NCBI GenBank assembly: GCA_031552185.1
Contig: JAVBMU010000046.1
Location: 1 to 64,000 of the forward strand
Direction: 5' to 3'
Source of the DNA: JAVBMU01 sp031552185
GTDB lineage: Bacteria > Actinomycetota > Actinomycetes > Actinomycetales > Cellulomonadaceae
Length of the DNA: 64,000 nucleotides
The position numbers and the translations under genes were made by a program. Below the pieces are notes generated by a model, which was not told where the DNA came from, made no database searches, and saw only the letters and a list, made by a program, of their open reading frames with translations. Shown one piece after another: positions 25,161-34,004 of this stretch (the first letter of the stretch is position 1; each line of letters starts with the position of its first letter).

Positions 25161-26639
25161 TCAGATTCGGCTGGCCGCGAGCGCCGACCCGCGGCGTCCG
25201 TAGACCCACCAGCACACGAATGCCATCACCAGGTAGACCCCGATGAACACCCACATCGCCGGGACGTAGGAGCCGTAGTGGCTCTCCGAGAAGGCGAAGC
25301 CACGCGGGATGAGGAAGCCACCGAAGGCGCCGATCGAGCCGCTGATGCCGAGGCAACCGGCCGCGGCCTTCACGGCCGAGGCGGTCAGGGCCGGGACCTT
25401 CGACTCGTCGCCCCTAGCCTTCGCCCGGGCCCCTTCACGGAAGACGGCGGGGATCATGCGGTACGTCGCACCGTTGCCGACGCCGGTCGCCACGAAGAGG
25501 AGGAGGAACGAGAGGAAGAACGGCCAGAACGACTTGTTCACCGCGATCGAGTAGATCGCGCCGAGAGCGCCGGCGATCATCACGAAGTAGGACACGATCG
25601 TAACGCGCGTCCCGCCGAGGTGGTCGGAGATCCACCCACCGGCCGGGCGGGAGATCGAACCCACCAGAGCACCCATAAAGGCGAGCGCGATCGGGACACC
25701 GAGCACGGTCAGCGGAGTGGTGTAGTCCGGGAAAGTGTTCTTGATCACGAGCGGGAAAGCCCATGAATAACCGATGAACGAACCGAAAGTTCCGATGTAG
25801 AGGAACGAGATGATCCAGGTGTGCTTGTTCTTCACCGCCTCCGCAAATGGCCTCATGTCGCTCTTGGCACTGCTCAGGTTGTCCATCCGCCACCAGGCGA
25901 GGATGGCCGCAGGAATGATGAGCACAAGCCACATCCAGACGGACATGCTCACCTTGGCGGCGGTCAGCACGCCCGCGCCACCGATGCCGATCGCGACCGG
26001 GACTGCGAACTGGACCGCGGCGGTTCCGATGTTCCCGCCGGCCGCGTTGAACCCGAGCGCTCGGCCCTTCTCCTTCTCCGGGAAGAAGAAGGAGATGTTC
26101 GACATCGACGAAGCGAAGTTGCCGCCACCGAAACCGGCGAGGGCGGCGATCCACATCAGGGTGCTGAAGGACAGCTCCGGGTGGTGCACGGCCCACGCGA
26201 GCCCGACGGTCGGGAAGATCAGCAGCGAGGCGGACACGATGGTCCAGTTCCGGCCACCCAGCATCGGGACGGCGAGGGTGTACGGAATCCGCAGGGTCGC
26301 GCCGACCAGGCTGGGAATGGCGATCAGCCAGAACTCCTGGTCCTTGGTCAGGTCGAAGCCCTGCACCCCGGCACCGAAGTTGATGTCGTTGAGCTTCGGC
26401 ACCACGATCGTCCACAGCGCCCAGATCACGAAGCCGAGGAACTCGGCGAAGATCGAGAGGTAGAGGTTGCGGTGCGCGATCGACTTGCCCTTGGCCGCCC
26501 AGAACGCGGCGTCCTCAGGCCGCCAGTCGTCGATCCACCGGCCACCGATGCGGCGCGGGGCCTGCCCCTGACCCGGCCGTTCATCGACAAGTTGGGAGGA
26601 GGTGGCCGGGCTCTCTTCTCCACTGTTTGACACGGGCAT
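25161..26639 (-). CDS. narK: nitrate/nitrite transporter, MFS family
   Basis: Twelve-segment membrane transporter of 492 residues that imports nitrate or exchanges nitrate and nitrite. Both nitrate signatures are visible: GFGGGNFASSMSNISFFFPEKEKGRALGFNAAGGNIG and, in the second half, the related VATGVGNGATYRMIPAVF. An N-terminal hydrophilic tail of about 40 residues precedes the first membrane segment. The ATG at 26639 has AAAGGAG 6 nt upstream. No nitrate reductase gene is in the window, so its metabolic use (assimilation or respiration) cannot be decided. The 173 nt upstream are relatively AT-rich and could hold its promoter. Confidence 0.93.
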   Translation of the reverse strand: MPVSNSGEESPATSSQLVDERPGQGQAPRRIGGRWIDDWRPEDAAFWAAKGKSIAHRNLYLSIFAEFLGFVIWALWTIVVPKLNDINFGAGVQGFDLTKDQEFWLIAIPSLVGATLRIPYTLAVPMLGGRNWTIVSASLLIFPTVGLAWAVHHPELSFSTLMWIAALAGFGGGNFASSMSNISFFFPEKEKGRALGFNAAGGNIGTAAVQFAVPVAIGIGGAGVLTAAKVSMSVWMWLVLIIPAAILAWWRMDNLSSAKSDMRPFAEAVKNKHTWIISFLYIGTFGSFIGYSWAFPLVIKNTFPDYTTPLTVLGVPIALAFMGALVGSISRPAGGWISDHLGGTRVTIVSYFVMIAGALGAIYSIAVNKSFWPFFLSFLLLFVATGVGNGATYRMIPAVFREGARAKARGDESKVPALTASAVKAAAGCLGISGSIGAFGGFLIPRGFAFSESHYGSYVPAMWVFIGVYLVMAFVCWWVYGRRGSALAASRI

Positions 26640-26812
26640 CTCTACTCCTTTGCAGGCCCCCGTCGGTACGTTGCCCGAACTGTCGCATCCCAGGTCCGAA
26701 AAAGGAAGATGTCCGAGCCAATGAGAGGACGGAAGTAGCCAAGATCACAGCAAAGGTCCCATGGCTTTTTTGCAGAAGAAATGCTACCCGCCGGCGATGG
26801 TTTTTCTCAAAA

Positions 26813-27658
26813 CTATGAGACCATCATCACAAGCACAAGCACCATGATGGTGCCGGCGGAGACCAGCGCGGTCGCCAATCGTCCGCGCCGCCCCGCCAGG
26901 GTCCGGCCGAGGATCGATCCCCCGGCCGCGAGCAGGAGCTGCCAACTCGCGGACGCCGCAAAGGCGCCGAGCACGAACGCCGCGCCGGCGCCCGGACCGG
27001 AGTCCTGGACGCCGGCCCGGGCGCCCACCACGACGGTGCCGAAATACACCACAGTCGCCGGATTGACCGCCGTGATCGCCACCATTCGGGCGAAGGCGCC
27101 GGCCGCGGAAGGGACGCTCGGTCGCGACCCGCCGCCGCGCGCAGGGCGACCCGCAGCACCGGAGCCCGGCGAGGTCCGCGCGATGGCGCGCCACCCCGCC
27201 GCGGTCACCGACGCCACGGGCGACCCGGTCGCGTCCGACCGCGCACCCGCCGCGCCGGCCGCATTGAGCACATCGACGGATGGCGCCGCCGGCCGCGCGG
27301 ACGCGGACGACACCGCCCCTGCCGGAGCGAGCCGGGCCCGGGACGAAGGTCCCGGCGACGAGTGCCGATAGGTGCGGACGGCGTCGAACACCAGCTTTCC
27401 CGCGAGCCCCACGAGGACCACCGCCGCCGCCACCCGCAGGCCGCCCGCCACCGGCGCGATCAGGCCGGCCAACGCCACCCCGCCCACCGTCGCGACCAAC
27501 GCGTACAAGCCGTCCGTCGTCGCCACGCCCATGGCCGCCGCGACCGCCACCAGGGGTCGCACCCTGGCACTGAGCGCGATCAGGTAGGTCGCCACCGCGC
27601 CGACGGGCATGGCGATCGCATAGCCGGCAAGAATCCCGGCCCGGAGGGCGGCAGTCAC
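26813..27658 (-). CDS. LysE-family exporter
   Basis: Predicted amino acid exporter of 281 residues. The N-terminal GILAGYAIAMPVGAVATYLIALSARV matches the LysE/RhtB start (G-x-x-P-G-P type), and AITAVNPATVVYFGTVV matches the second conserved N-P motif. The hydrophilic loop between the halves is extended by an Ala/Ser/Gly/Arg-rich insert of about 90 residues, longer than usual for the family. The GTG at 27658 has AGGA upstream; the longer frame to 27859 is not supported. It lies convergent to nothing and is separated from the dehydrogenase operon by 47 nt on the same strand. Confidence 0.82.
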   Translation of the reverse strand: MTAALRAGILAGYAIAMPVGAVATYLIALSARVRPLVAVAAAMGVATTDGLYALVATVGGVALAGLIAPVAGGLRVAAAVVLVGLAGKLVFDAVRTYRHSSPGPSSRARLAPAGAVSSASARPAAPSVDVLNAAGAAGARSDATGSPVASVTAAGWRAIARTSPGSGAAGRPARGGGSRPSVPSAAGAFARMVAITAVNPATVVYFGTVVVGARAGVQDSGPGAGAAFVLGAFAASASWQLLLAAGGSILGRTLAGRRGRLATALVSAGTIMVLVLVMMVS

Positions 27659-27705
27659 GCCCGCGATCCTCGCAGGGGGCCGCGATGGTCGCCCGCGGGC
27701 GGCAC

Positions 27706-29196
27706 TCAGCCCCAGACGATGGCGCGGGCGGGGTCCTCCAGGACGCGAGCGACGTCGGCCAGGAACCGCGCGCCGAGTTCGCCGTCGACCAGACGGTGAT
27801 CGAAGCTCAGCGCCAATTGGGTGACCCAACGCTTGCGAATCTTGCCCTTGTGCACCCACGGCTGTTCCCGAATCGCACCGAAGGCGAGGATCGCCGCCTC
27901 GCCCGGGTTGAGGATCGGGGTGCCGGTGTCGATGCCGAAGACGCCGACGTTCGTGATCGTGATGGTGCCGTCCGCCATGGCCTGCGGGCTGGTGCGGCCG
28001 GCTCGGGCGGTCGTGGTCAGGTCCGCGATTTCGACGGCGAGCTCGGGCAACCGGGCGCGGTGCGCGTCCTTGATATTCGGCACCACCAGGCCCCGCGGCG
28101 TGGTCGCCGCGATCCCGAGATTGACGTAGTGCTTGAAGACAATCTCCTGCGCGGGCTCGTCCCAGCTTGCGTTGATCTCCGGGTGCCGGTGCACCGCGAT
28201 CAGCAGCGCCTTCGCCGCGATCAGCAGCGGCGTGACCCGGACGTCGGCGAACTCGCGATCCTCCCGCAGAGCGGCGACGAGCCGCATCGTGCGGGTGACG
28301 TCAACGGTCTGGAAGACCGTGACGTGCGGGGCCGTGAAGGCGCTGGCGACCATCGCCTCGGCCGTCCGCTTGCGGACCGATCGCACCGGCACCCTGGTCC
28401 GCCGCCCGTCCGGGCTGACGACGCCGGAGGCGAGCCACGGCCGGTCGTCGTCGGGATAGGTGGCCAACCGCCGCGGCTCCACCTCGGCGGCCCGAGCCCG
28501 GACGTCCTCGCGGGTAATGATGCCGCCCGGACCGCTGCCGACCAGGCTGGCCAACTCGATCCCGAGGTCCCGGGCCAGTTTGCGCACCGGCGGCTTGGCG
28601 AGAACCGCGACGCCGGGCGGCGTCGGACCGTCCGACGACGCCGGGCGGGCCGGGACCCGGCCCACCGGTTCGGCGGGTGCGGGCGCGGCCGGGGCGGGCG
28701 GCGCGGCCGGGGCCGATGTCGCAGGCGGGGCCGATGTCGGGGCCGGGGTGGGCGCAACCGGGGCCGATGTCGCAGGCGCGGCGGTTCGGCGTCGGCGCCG
28801 AACCGCCGGCGCCGCGTGCTCTGCTGTGCCGTACCCGACGAGGACTGCGCCCGACCGTCCATCCTCGGCGCCACTGCCCTGGGCGCTACCTCCCTCGGCG
28901 CCACTGCCGGGAGAGCCCCCGCCGGAGCCGGCACCCGGCCCGGCGCCGGCGGGATCGGTGTCGACCACCACGATCGGGGTGCCGACGTCGACCGTCCGAC
29001 CCTCCTCGACCAACACCTGCGCGACGACGCCCGCAACCGGACAGGGCAACTCCACCAGGGACTTCGCCGTCTCAATCTCGACGATCACCTGGTTGACCCG
29101 GACCTCGTCGCCGACGGCGACGTGCCATTGCACGATCTCCGCCTCGGTGAGGCCCTCCCCGACGTCGGGAAGCTGGAACTGCTCGAACGTGGGCAC
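27706..29196 (-). CDS. bkdC: 2-oxoacid dehydrogenase E2 (dihydrolipoyl acyltransferase)
   Basis: Core acyltransferase of a 2-oxoacid dehydrogenase complex, 496 residues. Residues 1-78 are a lipoyl domain with the lipoylated lysine in EIETAKSLVEL. A long Pro/Ala linker follows, then an E3/E1-binding domain (KLARDLGIELASLVGSGPGGIITREDV) and a catalytic domain ending with FDHRLVDG, which holds the catalytic histidine. The GTG at 29196 follows GAGGAG. With the two E1 genes upstream it forms a branched-chain type operon; pyruvate as substrate cannot be excluded. No E3 gene is present here, so a shared lipoamide dehydrogenase is expected elsewhere. Confidence 0.9.
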   Translation of the reverse strand: MPTFEQFQLPDVGEGLTEAEIVQWHVAVGDEVRVNQVIVEIETAKSLVELPCPVAGVVAQVLVEEGRTVDVGTPIVVVDTDPAGAGPGAGSGGGSPGSGAEGGSAQGSGAEDGRSGAVLVGYGTAEHAAPAVRRRRRTAAPATSAPVAPTPAPTSAPPATSAPAAPPAPAAPAPAEPVGRVPARPASSDGPTPPGVAVLAKPPVRKLARDLGIELASLVGSGPGGIITREDVRARAAEVEPRRLATYPDDDRPWLASGVVSPDGRRTRVPVRSVRKRTAEAMVASAFTAPHVTVFQTVDVTRTMRLVAALREDREFADVRVTPLLIAAKALLIAVHRHPEINASWDEPAQEIVFKHYVNLGIAATTPRGLVVPNIKDAHRARLPELAVEIADLTTTARAGRTSPQAMADGTITITNVGVFGIDTGTPILNPGEAAILAFGAIREQPWVHKGKIRKRWVTQLALSFDHRLVDGELGARFLADVARVLEDPARAIVWG

Positions 29197-29227
29197 TGCA
29201 TCTCCTCGACCCGTCGGACTCTTCATC

Positions 29228-29278
29228 AGTGCGGCCGGCCCCCAACCGGCCACAGTGCGGCCGGCCCCCAACCGGCGG
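29228..29278. repeat. 26-bp direct repeat between E1beta and E2 genes
   Basis: AGTGCGGCCGGCCCCCAACC occurs twice, 26 bp apart. Each copy contains a small hairpin (GCCGG, loop CCCCCAA, CCGGC). The position in the 124-nt gap between the E1beta stop and the E2 start could affect the relative yield of E2, but this is only an inference. Confidence 0.7.
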
Positions 29279-29320
29279 CCCCGGCCGCCGGCGGCGCGCG
29301 CCACCGGAACGCCGGCGCCG

Positions 29321-30301
29321 CTAGAACGCGAGCGCGCGGTCCACCGCGTCGAGCACCCGCTCGACGCCCGGCAGATACTCCCGCTCGACCTTGGCGACCG
29401 GATACGGCGTGTGGAACGCGCCCACCCGGAGCACGGGCGCCTCCAGCGAGTGGAAGCACTCCTCGGTCACCCGCGCCGCGATCTCCGCGCCGGCGCCGAA
29501 GAACACCGGCGCCTCGTGGACGACGACGAGGCGCCCGGTGCGGCGCACGCTACCGATCACCGCAGTCAGATCCAGCGGCGAGATCGACCGCAGGTCGACC
29601 ACCTCGATCGAGGTGCCCTCCGCCTGCGCGGCCTCGGCCGCCTTCAGCGCCGTCGCGACGGTCGGGCCGTACGCGGCGATCGTCACGTCCGTGCCGGCCC
29701 TCGCCGGCCGGGCCTGGTCCAGAATCAGCGGCCGGACGGGCTCGTCGAGCCGCACCTCCGCCTTATCCCAGTACCGGCCCTTGGGCTCGAAGAAGAGCAC
29801 CGGGTCCGGCGAGGCGATGGCGGCCCGGATCATGTCGTAGGCGTCCTGCGGGTTCGACGGCGTCACCACCCGGAGCCCGGCCGTGTGTGCGAAGAGCGCC
29901 TCCGGGGATTCGGAGTGGTGCTCGATGGCGCCGATCCCGCCGCCGTACGGGATCCGGATGACGACGGGCAGCTCGAGCAGGCCTTGCGAGCGGTACCGCA
30001 TCTTCGCCAACTGGGTGGTGATCTGGTCGAACGCCGGAAAGACGAAACCGTCGAACTGGATCTCGCAGACGGGCCGGTACCCGCGCATCGCGAGGCCGAT
30101 CGCGGTCCCGACGATGCCGGATTCGGCGAGCGGGGTGTCCATCACGCGGTCGCCGCCGAAGTCCTTGGCGAGCCGGTCGGTCACCCGGAAGACGCCGCCG
30201 AGGGTCCCGATGTCCTCGCCCATGAGCAGGACCTTGGGGTCGGTCTCCAGGGCGGACCGCAGGCCGGCGTTCAGTGCCCCCGCGAGCGTGAGCGTGGTCA
30301 T
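29321..30301 (-). CDS. bkdB: 2-oxoacid dehydrogenase E1 beta subunit
   Basis: Beta subunit, 326 residues, of the thiamine-diphosphate-dependent decarboxylase. Family motifs are LLMGEDIGTLGGVFRVTDRLAKDFG, DTPLAESGIVGTAIGLAMRG, EIQFDGFVFPAFDQI, RIPYGGGIGAIEHHSESPEA and VTPSNPQDAYDMIRAAI. The ATG at 30301 overlaps the E1 alpha stop (ATGA), showing translational coupling with equal subunit yield expected. Sequence style is that of the branched-chain 2-oxoacid/acetoin group. Confidence 0.93.
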   Translation of the reverse strand: MTTLTLAGALNAGLRSALETDPKVLLMGEDIGTLGGVFRVTDRLAKDFGGDRVMDTPLAESGIVGTAIGLAMRGYRPVCEIQFDGFVFPAFDQITTQLAKMRYRSQGLLELPVVIRIPYGGGIGAIEHHSESPEALFAHTAGLRVVTPSNPQDAYDMIRAAIASPDPVLFFEPKGRYWDKAEVRLDEPVRPLILDQARPARAGTDVTIAAYGPTVATALKAAEAAQAEGTSIEVVDLRSISPLDLTAVIGSVRRTGRLVVVHEAPVFFGAGAEIAARVTEECFHSLEAPVLRVGAFHTPYPVAKVEREYLPGVERVLDAVDRALAF

Positions 30302-31476
30302 CGCAGCGCCTCCTCGTAGTCCGTGAACCAGGCTTGGTCGGCGGCGGTGATGGCGTGGCCGCCCGCGTAGACGTGGTCGAACATCGACGCCGGGGCCGGG
30401 CCGGCCATCGCGCGCACGTCGCGGCGCAGCCGCTCGCCGAGCGCGTCCGCGTCCCGCTCGACGGCGGCCTCGAAGGCCTCGTCCGAATCTCCCGTCGATC
30501 GCAGCAGGGCGCGCAGTCGGTCGATCGGGTCCCGCCGACGCCAGTACTCCTCCTGGGCCCGGGTGCGGTAGCGGGTCGGGTCGTCCGACGTCGTGTGCGC
30601 ACCCATCCGGTAGGTCACGGCTTCGATAAAGGTCGGGCCGCCGCCGGACCTGGCCCGGTCGAGGGCCTCGGCCGTGGCGGCATACGACGCGAGCACATCG
30701 TTGCCGTCGATCCGCACGCTGGGGATGCCGAAACCCTCGCCGCGACGCACGAGCGGTACCCGGCTCTGCGTCGTCGGCGGCACCGAGATCGCCCACTGGT
30801 TGTTCTGGCAAAAAAACACCACCGGTGCGTTGTTCGCGGCGGCGAAGACCATCGCCTCGTTGACATCGCCCTGGGAACTCGCGCCGTCGCCGAAGTAGGT
30901 GACGACCGCCGCGTCTCGGGCCGGCTCGCCCGTGCCGACGACGCCGTCGCGCTGCATGCCCATCGCGTAGCCGACGGAATGCAGCGGGTGGCCGCCCACC
31001 ACCAAGGTGTAGAGGTGGAAGTTGTGCGCGGCCGGGTCCCAGCCGCCGTGGTCGATGCCGCGGAACATCCGCAGGATCCGGACCAGGTCCAGGCCCCGAA
31101 CGTGGGCCACCCCATGCTCCCGGTAGGACGGGAAGACGTAGTCGTCGGGGGCCAGCGCGCGGGCCGAGCCGATCTGCGCCCCCTCCTGGCCGGCGGCCGG
31201 GGCGAACAAGCCGAGTTCGCCCTGCCGCTGCAGCGCGGTCGCCTCATCGTCGAACCGGCGTACCAGCACCATGTCGCGGTACCACGCGCGCAGGTCCGCG
31301 GCGGTGAGGCCGGCGACTCGGGCGGCGTAGGGCGCGACGTCGGGCGTGTTCACCCGCAGGCCCGCGGGCGTGAGGAGCTGGACCATCGGCTCGTCCAGCG
31401 GCGAGCCGGGCACGTCAGGCAGGTCGGGGACGATTTGCCGCACGGACTCGCGCCCGGTGCCGTCGTCGTGATGCAC
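30298..31476 (-). CDS. bkdA: 2-oxoacid dehydrogenase E1 alpha subunit
   Basis: Alpha subunit, 392 residues, which carries the thiamine-diphosphate motif GDGASSQGDVNEAMVFAAANNAPVVFFCQNN. The DDEATALQRQGELGLFAPAAGQEGAQIGSA start and the phosphorylation-loop region YRMGAHTTSDDPTRYR are typical of branched-chain E1 alpha proteins, which are the preferred assignment over pyruvate. The GTG at 31476 has GAGGAGGAG just upstream. It is the first gene of the operon and lies 36 nt from a three-copy palindromic operator. Confidence 0.93.
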   Translation of the reverse strand: MHHDDGTGRESVRQIVPDLPDVPGSPLDEPMVQLLTPAGLRVNTPDVAPYAARVAGLTAADLRAWYRDMVLVRRFDDEATALQRQGELGLFAPAAGQEGAQIGSARALAPDDYVFPSYREHGVAHVRGLDLVRILRMFRGIDHGGWDPAAHNFHLYTLVVGGHPLHSVGYAMGMQRDGVVGTGEPARDAAVVTYFGDGASSQGDVNEAMVFAAANNAPVVFFCQNNQWAISVPPTTQSRVPLVRRGEGFGIPSVRIDGNDVLASYAATAEALDRARSGGGPTFIEAVTYRMGAHTTSDDPTRYRTRAQEEYWRRRDPIDRLRALLRSTGDSDEAFEAAVERDADALGERLRRDVRAMAGPAPASMFDHVYAGGHAITAADQAWFTDYEEALR

Positions 31477-31511
31477 GATCTCCTCCTCGCGGCCCGAGAG
31501 CCGTCGGCAAC

Positions 31512-31557
31512 CTACGCTTGCGTAGCTTACGCCAGCGTAGGCTACGCGGCCGTAGGT
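31512..31557. promoter_or_regulatory. triple TACGCnnGCGTA operator of the dehydrogenase operon
   Basis: Three palindromes start exactly 15 bp apart: CTACGCTTGCGTAG, TACGCCAGCGTA and CTACGCGGCCGTAG. The arms are 5-6 bp with a 2-4 bp centre. The array is 36 nt upstream of the E1 alpha start. A dimeric repressor or activator, for example of the TetR type, is the likely ligand; the candidate regulators nearest are the XRE genes at 31885 and 33584, but nothing links them directly. Confidence 0.75.
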
Positions 31558-31884
31558 TCCGCGTCGGGGGCACGGCACAATTCGCGCGCACGGATTTGGA
31601 GGGTTGCGACAACAGGCCGCTCGGGTGGGATTCGCGGCGGCGGGGGTTCGGGGTCGGGGCGCGGGGCCCTATCTCGACGGCCGCCGACACCGAGCCACGC
31701 AACGAGACGAGCAAACCCACTCGTCCATTTCGGGCGGCACCGCGCGCACTCGTCTGCGGGCTTGCCGGCGGCAGGCATCTCGCGACGGTCCACGCCGCGG
31801 CAATTCGCCGGAATCACTCAATCTGGGTCTGGGCGCCCAACGGATCGCACGCGTCCGGCCGCGCCGGGACGGTGCGAACGCGGA
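31558..31884. other. intergenic stretch, no gene supported
   Basis: About 330 nt between the operator and the end of the XRE gene. Open frames occur in several phases because of high GC, but none has a start with a ribosome site or a recognisable product. A promoter for the dehydrogenase operon should lie in or next to it; I see no clear -10/-35 pair. Confidence 0.5.
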
Positions 31885-32163
31885 TCAGACCGCCGCGGAG
31901 AGCCTCGGCACGTCGGCGGGCAACAGGTCGACCAGGTCCACGCCCAACGCCTCGGCCAAGGCCATGACGATGCGCAGACTCGGGTTCGCCGGGGTCCCGG
32001 GCCGGGACTCACCCTTCTCGAGCTGTTGATAGTGATAGCGCGTGATTCCCGCCGCGTGGGCGAGCCGCTCCTGCGAAAGTCCCGCCTCGTGACGGCGGCG
32101 ATTCAGCTCGAATCCGAGGTCACGGACATAGGATTCCCAGCTCTGCACAGGGTCCGTCGCCAT
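31885..32163 (-). CDS. XRE-family regulator, twin 1
   Basis: Short transcription factor of 92 residues with one HTH (RRRHEAGLSQERLAHAAGITRYHYQQLEKGESRPGTPANPSLRIVMALAEALGVDLVDLLP). It has the same length as, and shares the phrase YHYQQLEKGESRPGTPANPSLR with, the gene at 33584, so the two are paralogues flanking the aminotransferase gene. I start at the ATG at 32163; a longer frame to 32181 is possible. Targets unknown. Confidence 0.85.
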   Translation of the reverse strand: MATDPVQSWESYVRDLGFELNRRRHEAGLSQERLAHAAGITRYHYQQLEKGESRPGTPANPSLRIVMALAEALGVDLVDLLPADVPRLSAAV

Positions 32164-32339
32164 GACACGACATGCTGCCACGAGGTCATTGTCAGCAGCC
32201 CAACGTGCCTGGCTTCCGCAGCGTTTCGTGTGTACTATGCCCTACTTTGTCGCCGTAAGGACGGCGCAGTCGGAGCCCGAAGACTCGTGTCCAGGGCGCA
32301 ACGGCTTGTGGCATTCGTGCATCACCGCAAGCCGAACCG

Positions 32340-33413
32340 CTACCGCCAGCCCGCCGCCGCGCCGAGGAAGAGGTCGTTGGCCTCCCGCTCGCCGATCGAG
32401 ACGCGGATCCCCTCGCCCGCGAACGGGCGCGCCAGGACCCCCACCGTACGCAATTCCTCAGCCCGCGCCATCGTGTGCGGCCCGAGGTCGAGCCAGACAA
32501 AATTCGCCTCCGGCGGCGGCAGGGTCCAGCCCTGATCCTGCAGCGCCGCGACGACGCGGCCCCGCTCGGTGACGAGCCGATCGACCCGCTCGAGGACGGC
32601 GTCGCGCATCCGCAGCGACGCCACGGCCGCCCGCTGCGCGACGTCGGACACGCCGAACGGCGTCGCCACCGCCCGGAACCCGGCCGCGAGGCGCGGCCGG
32701 GCGAGGGCGTACCCGACCCGGAGCCCGGCCAACCCGTGCGCCTTGGACAGGGTCCGCAGGACGACGACGTTCGCCCGGGCGGCGAGTGCCGCCATCGCGT
32801 CGGCCGCCTCGGGGTCGCGGACGAATTCGACGTACGCCTCGTCGAGCACGACCAGGACGTCCGAGGGCACCCGGCGGAGGAAGTCGGCGAGTTCCACGCC
32901 CCGGACGGCGGGGCCGGTCGGGTTATTCGGGGTGCAGACCAGCACCACCCTGGTGCGCTCGGTCACGGCGTCGGCCATCGCGGCCAGGTCCAGGCGGCCG
33001 GGGTCGCGCCCGGTGGACAGCGGAACCCGAACGCTCACCCCGCCTGCGATGGCGACGGCGATCGGGTAGAACTCGAAGGAGCGCCAGCCGAAGACGACCT
33101 CGTCGCCGGGCTCGACCACGGCCGCGAGGATGTGGCCGAGGACGGCATCCGAACCATTGCCAACCACGAGGTGGTCCGGGCTCAGCCCGTGCAGGTCGGC
33201 GAGTGCGGCGACGAGCTCGGTCGCCTGCAGGTCCGGGTAACGGTTGACATCCGCGGCAGCATCGGCGATCGCCGCGAGCACCCCCGGCAGGGGCGGAAAC
33301 GGGTTCTCATTGGAGGAGAGTTTGAAGACCGCCCCGCCCGACGTTCCCCGCTCGCCCGGAACGTACGTCGGAAGGGCAGCGACGGCGGACCGGAGCGGAA
33401 CACGTGCAGCCAT
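32340..33413 (-). CDS. HisC-type aminotransferase (histidinol-phosphate or aromatic)
   Basis: PLP-dependent class I/II aminotransferase of 357 residues. Seen: KLSSNENPFPPLPGV, VGNGSDAVLGHIL, the CTPNNPTGPAV motif, LDEAYVEF, and the PLP lysine in TLSKAHGLAGLRVGYA, then FARPFAGEGIRVSIG near the end. It is not next to other his genes, so it may be the second HisC copy or the aromatic aminotransferase Pat, which is close in sequence. It lies between two twin XRE regulators. The start at 33413 is set by frame; the upstream extension to 33503 lacks coding character. Confidence 0.87.
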   Translation of the reverse strand: MAARVPLRSAVAALPTYVPGERGTSGGAVFKLSSNENPFPPLPGVLAAIADAAADVNRYPDLQATELVAALADLHGLSPDHLVVGNGSDAVLGHILAAVVEPGDEVVFGWRSFEFYPIAVAIAGGVSVRVPLSTGRDPGRLDLAAMADAVTERTRVVLVCTPNNPTGPAVRGVELADFLRRVPSDVLVVLDEAYVEFVRDPEAADAMAALAARANVVVLRTLSKAHGLAGLRVGYALARPRLAAGFRAVATPFGVSDVAQRAAVASLRMRDAVLERVDRLVTERGRVVAALQDQGWTLPPPEANFVWLDLGPHTMARAEELRTVGVLARPFAGEGIRVSIGEREANDLFLGAAAGWR

Positions 33414-33583
33414 GGCCCCAGCATGCCATCCGCCGCCCCACGCCCGGCCGAGTCGGACCGCTGTGCGGAAAAGTCCGGCGCGCGCACCATCCCCCGAGGT
33501 CATGGTGCTAACGCCCGGTCTCCGGCCGATCGGCCGGTGGCCGCGACCGCGAGCCCCGGACGCGACCGCCGGCCCGGGCGCGG

Positions 33584-33862
33584 TCAGCGCAGGCCGGGCG
33601 TGGGCGGCGGTTCGGGCGGCAGCAGGTCGGCGAGTTCCACGCCCAACGCCTGCGCCAGCGAGATCACCAGCCGCAGGCTCGGGTTCGCGGGCGTGCCCGG
33701 ACGCGACTCACCCTTCTCCAACTGTTGGTAGTGGTAGCGCGTCAGACCGGCGAGTTGCGCAATCGACCGTTGCGACAAACCCGCCTCGTGCCGCCGTCGG
33801 CACAACTCGCGGCCGAAGGCCTGAACGTAGGTCTCCCACGTGTGAGGTGGTCGCGTCTCCAT
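33584..33862 (-). CDS. XRE-family regulator, twin 2
   Basis: 92-residue HTH protein (RRRHEAGLSQRSIAQLAGLTRYHYQQLEKGESRPGTPANPSLRLVISLAQALGVELADLLP), paralogous to the gene at 31885. The ATG at 33862 was chosen because it gives the same N-terminal layout (WETYVQAFGRELCRRR versus WESYVRDLGFELNRRR). The copies differ mostly in the first HTH helix and the tail, so they may bind different sites. Confidence 0.85.
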   Translation of the reverse strand: METRPPHTWETYVQAFGRELCRRRHEAGLSQRSIAQLAGLTRYHYQQLEKGESRPGTPANPSLRLVISLAQALGVELADLLPPEPPPTPGLR

Positions 33863-34004
33863 GTCGCAAATGTAGTCATGTCGGTTGAATCGTCGCCGGA
33901 TTGGTCTGGCGTTCCATCCGCAGTGCTGCACCCGACCCCCCGCGCATCGCCGCGCCGGGCCGCGACCCATACCGAGCGGCCCCGACGAGTGCGAGGATCA
34001 GGCC

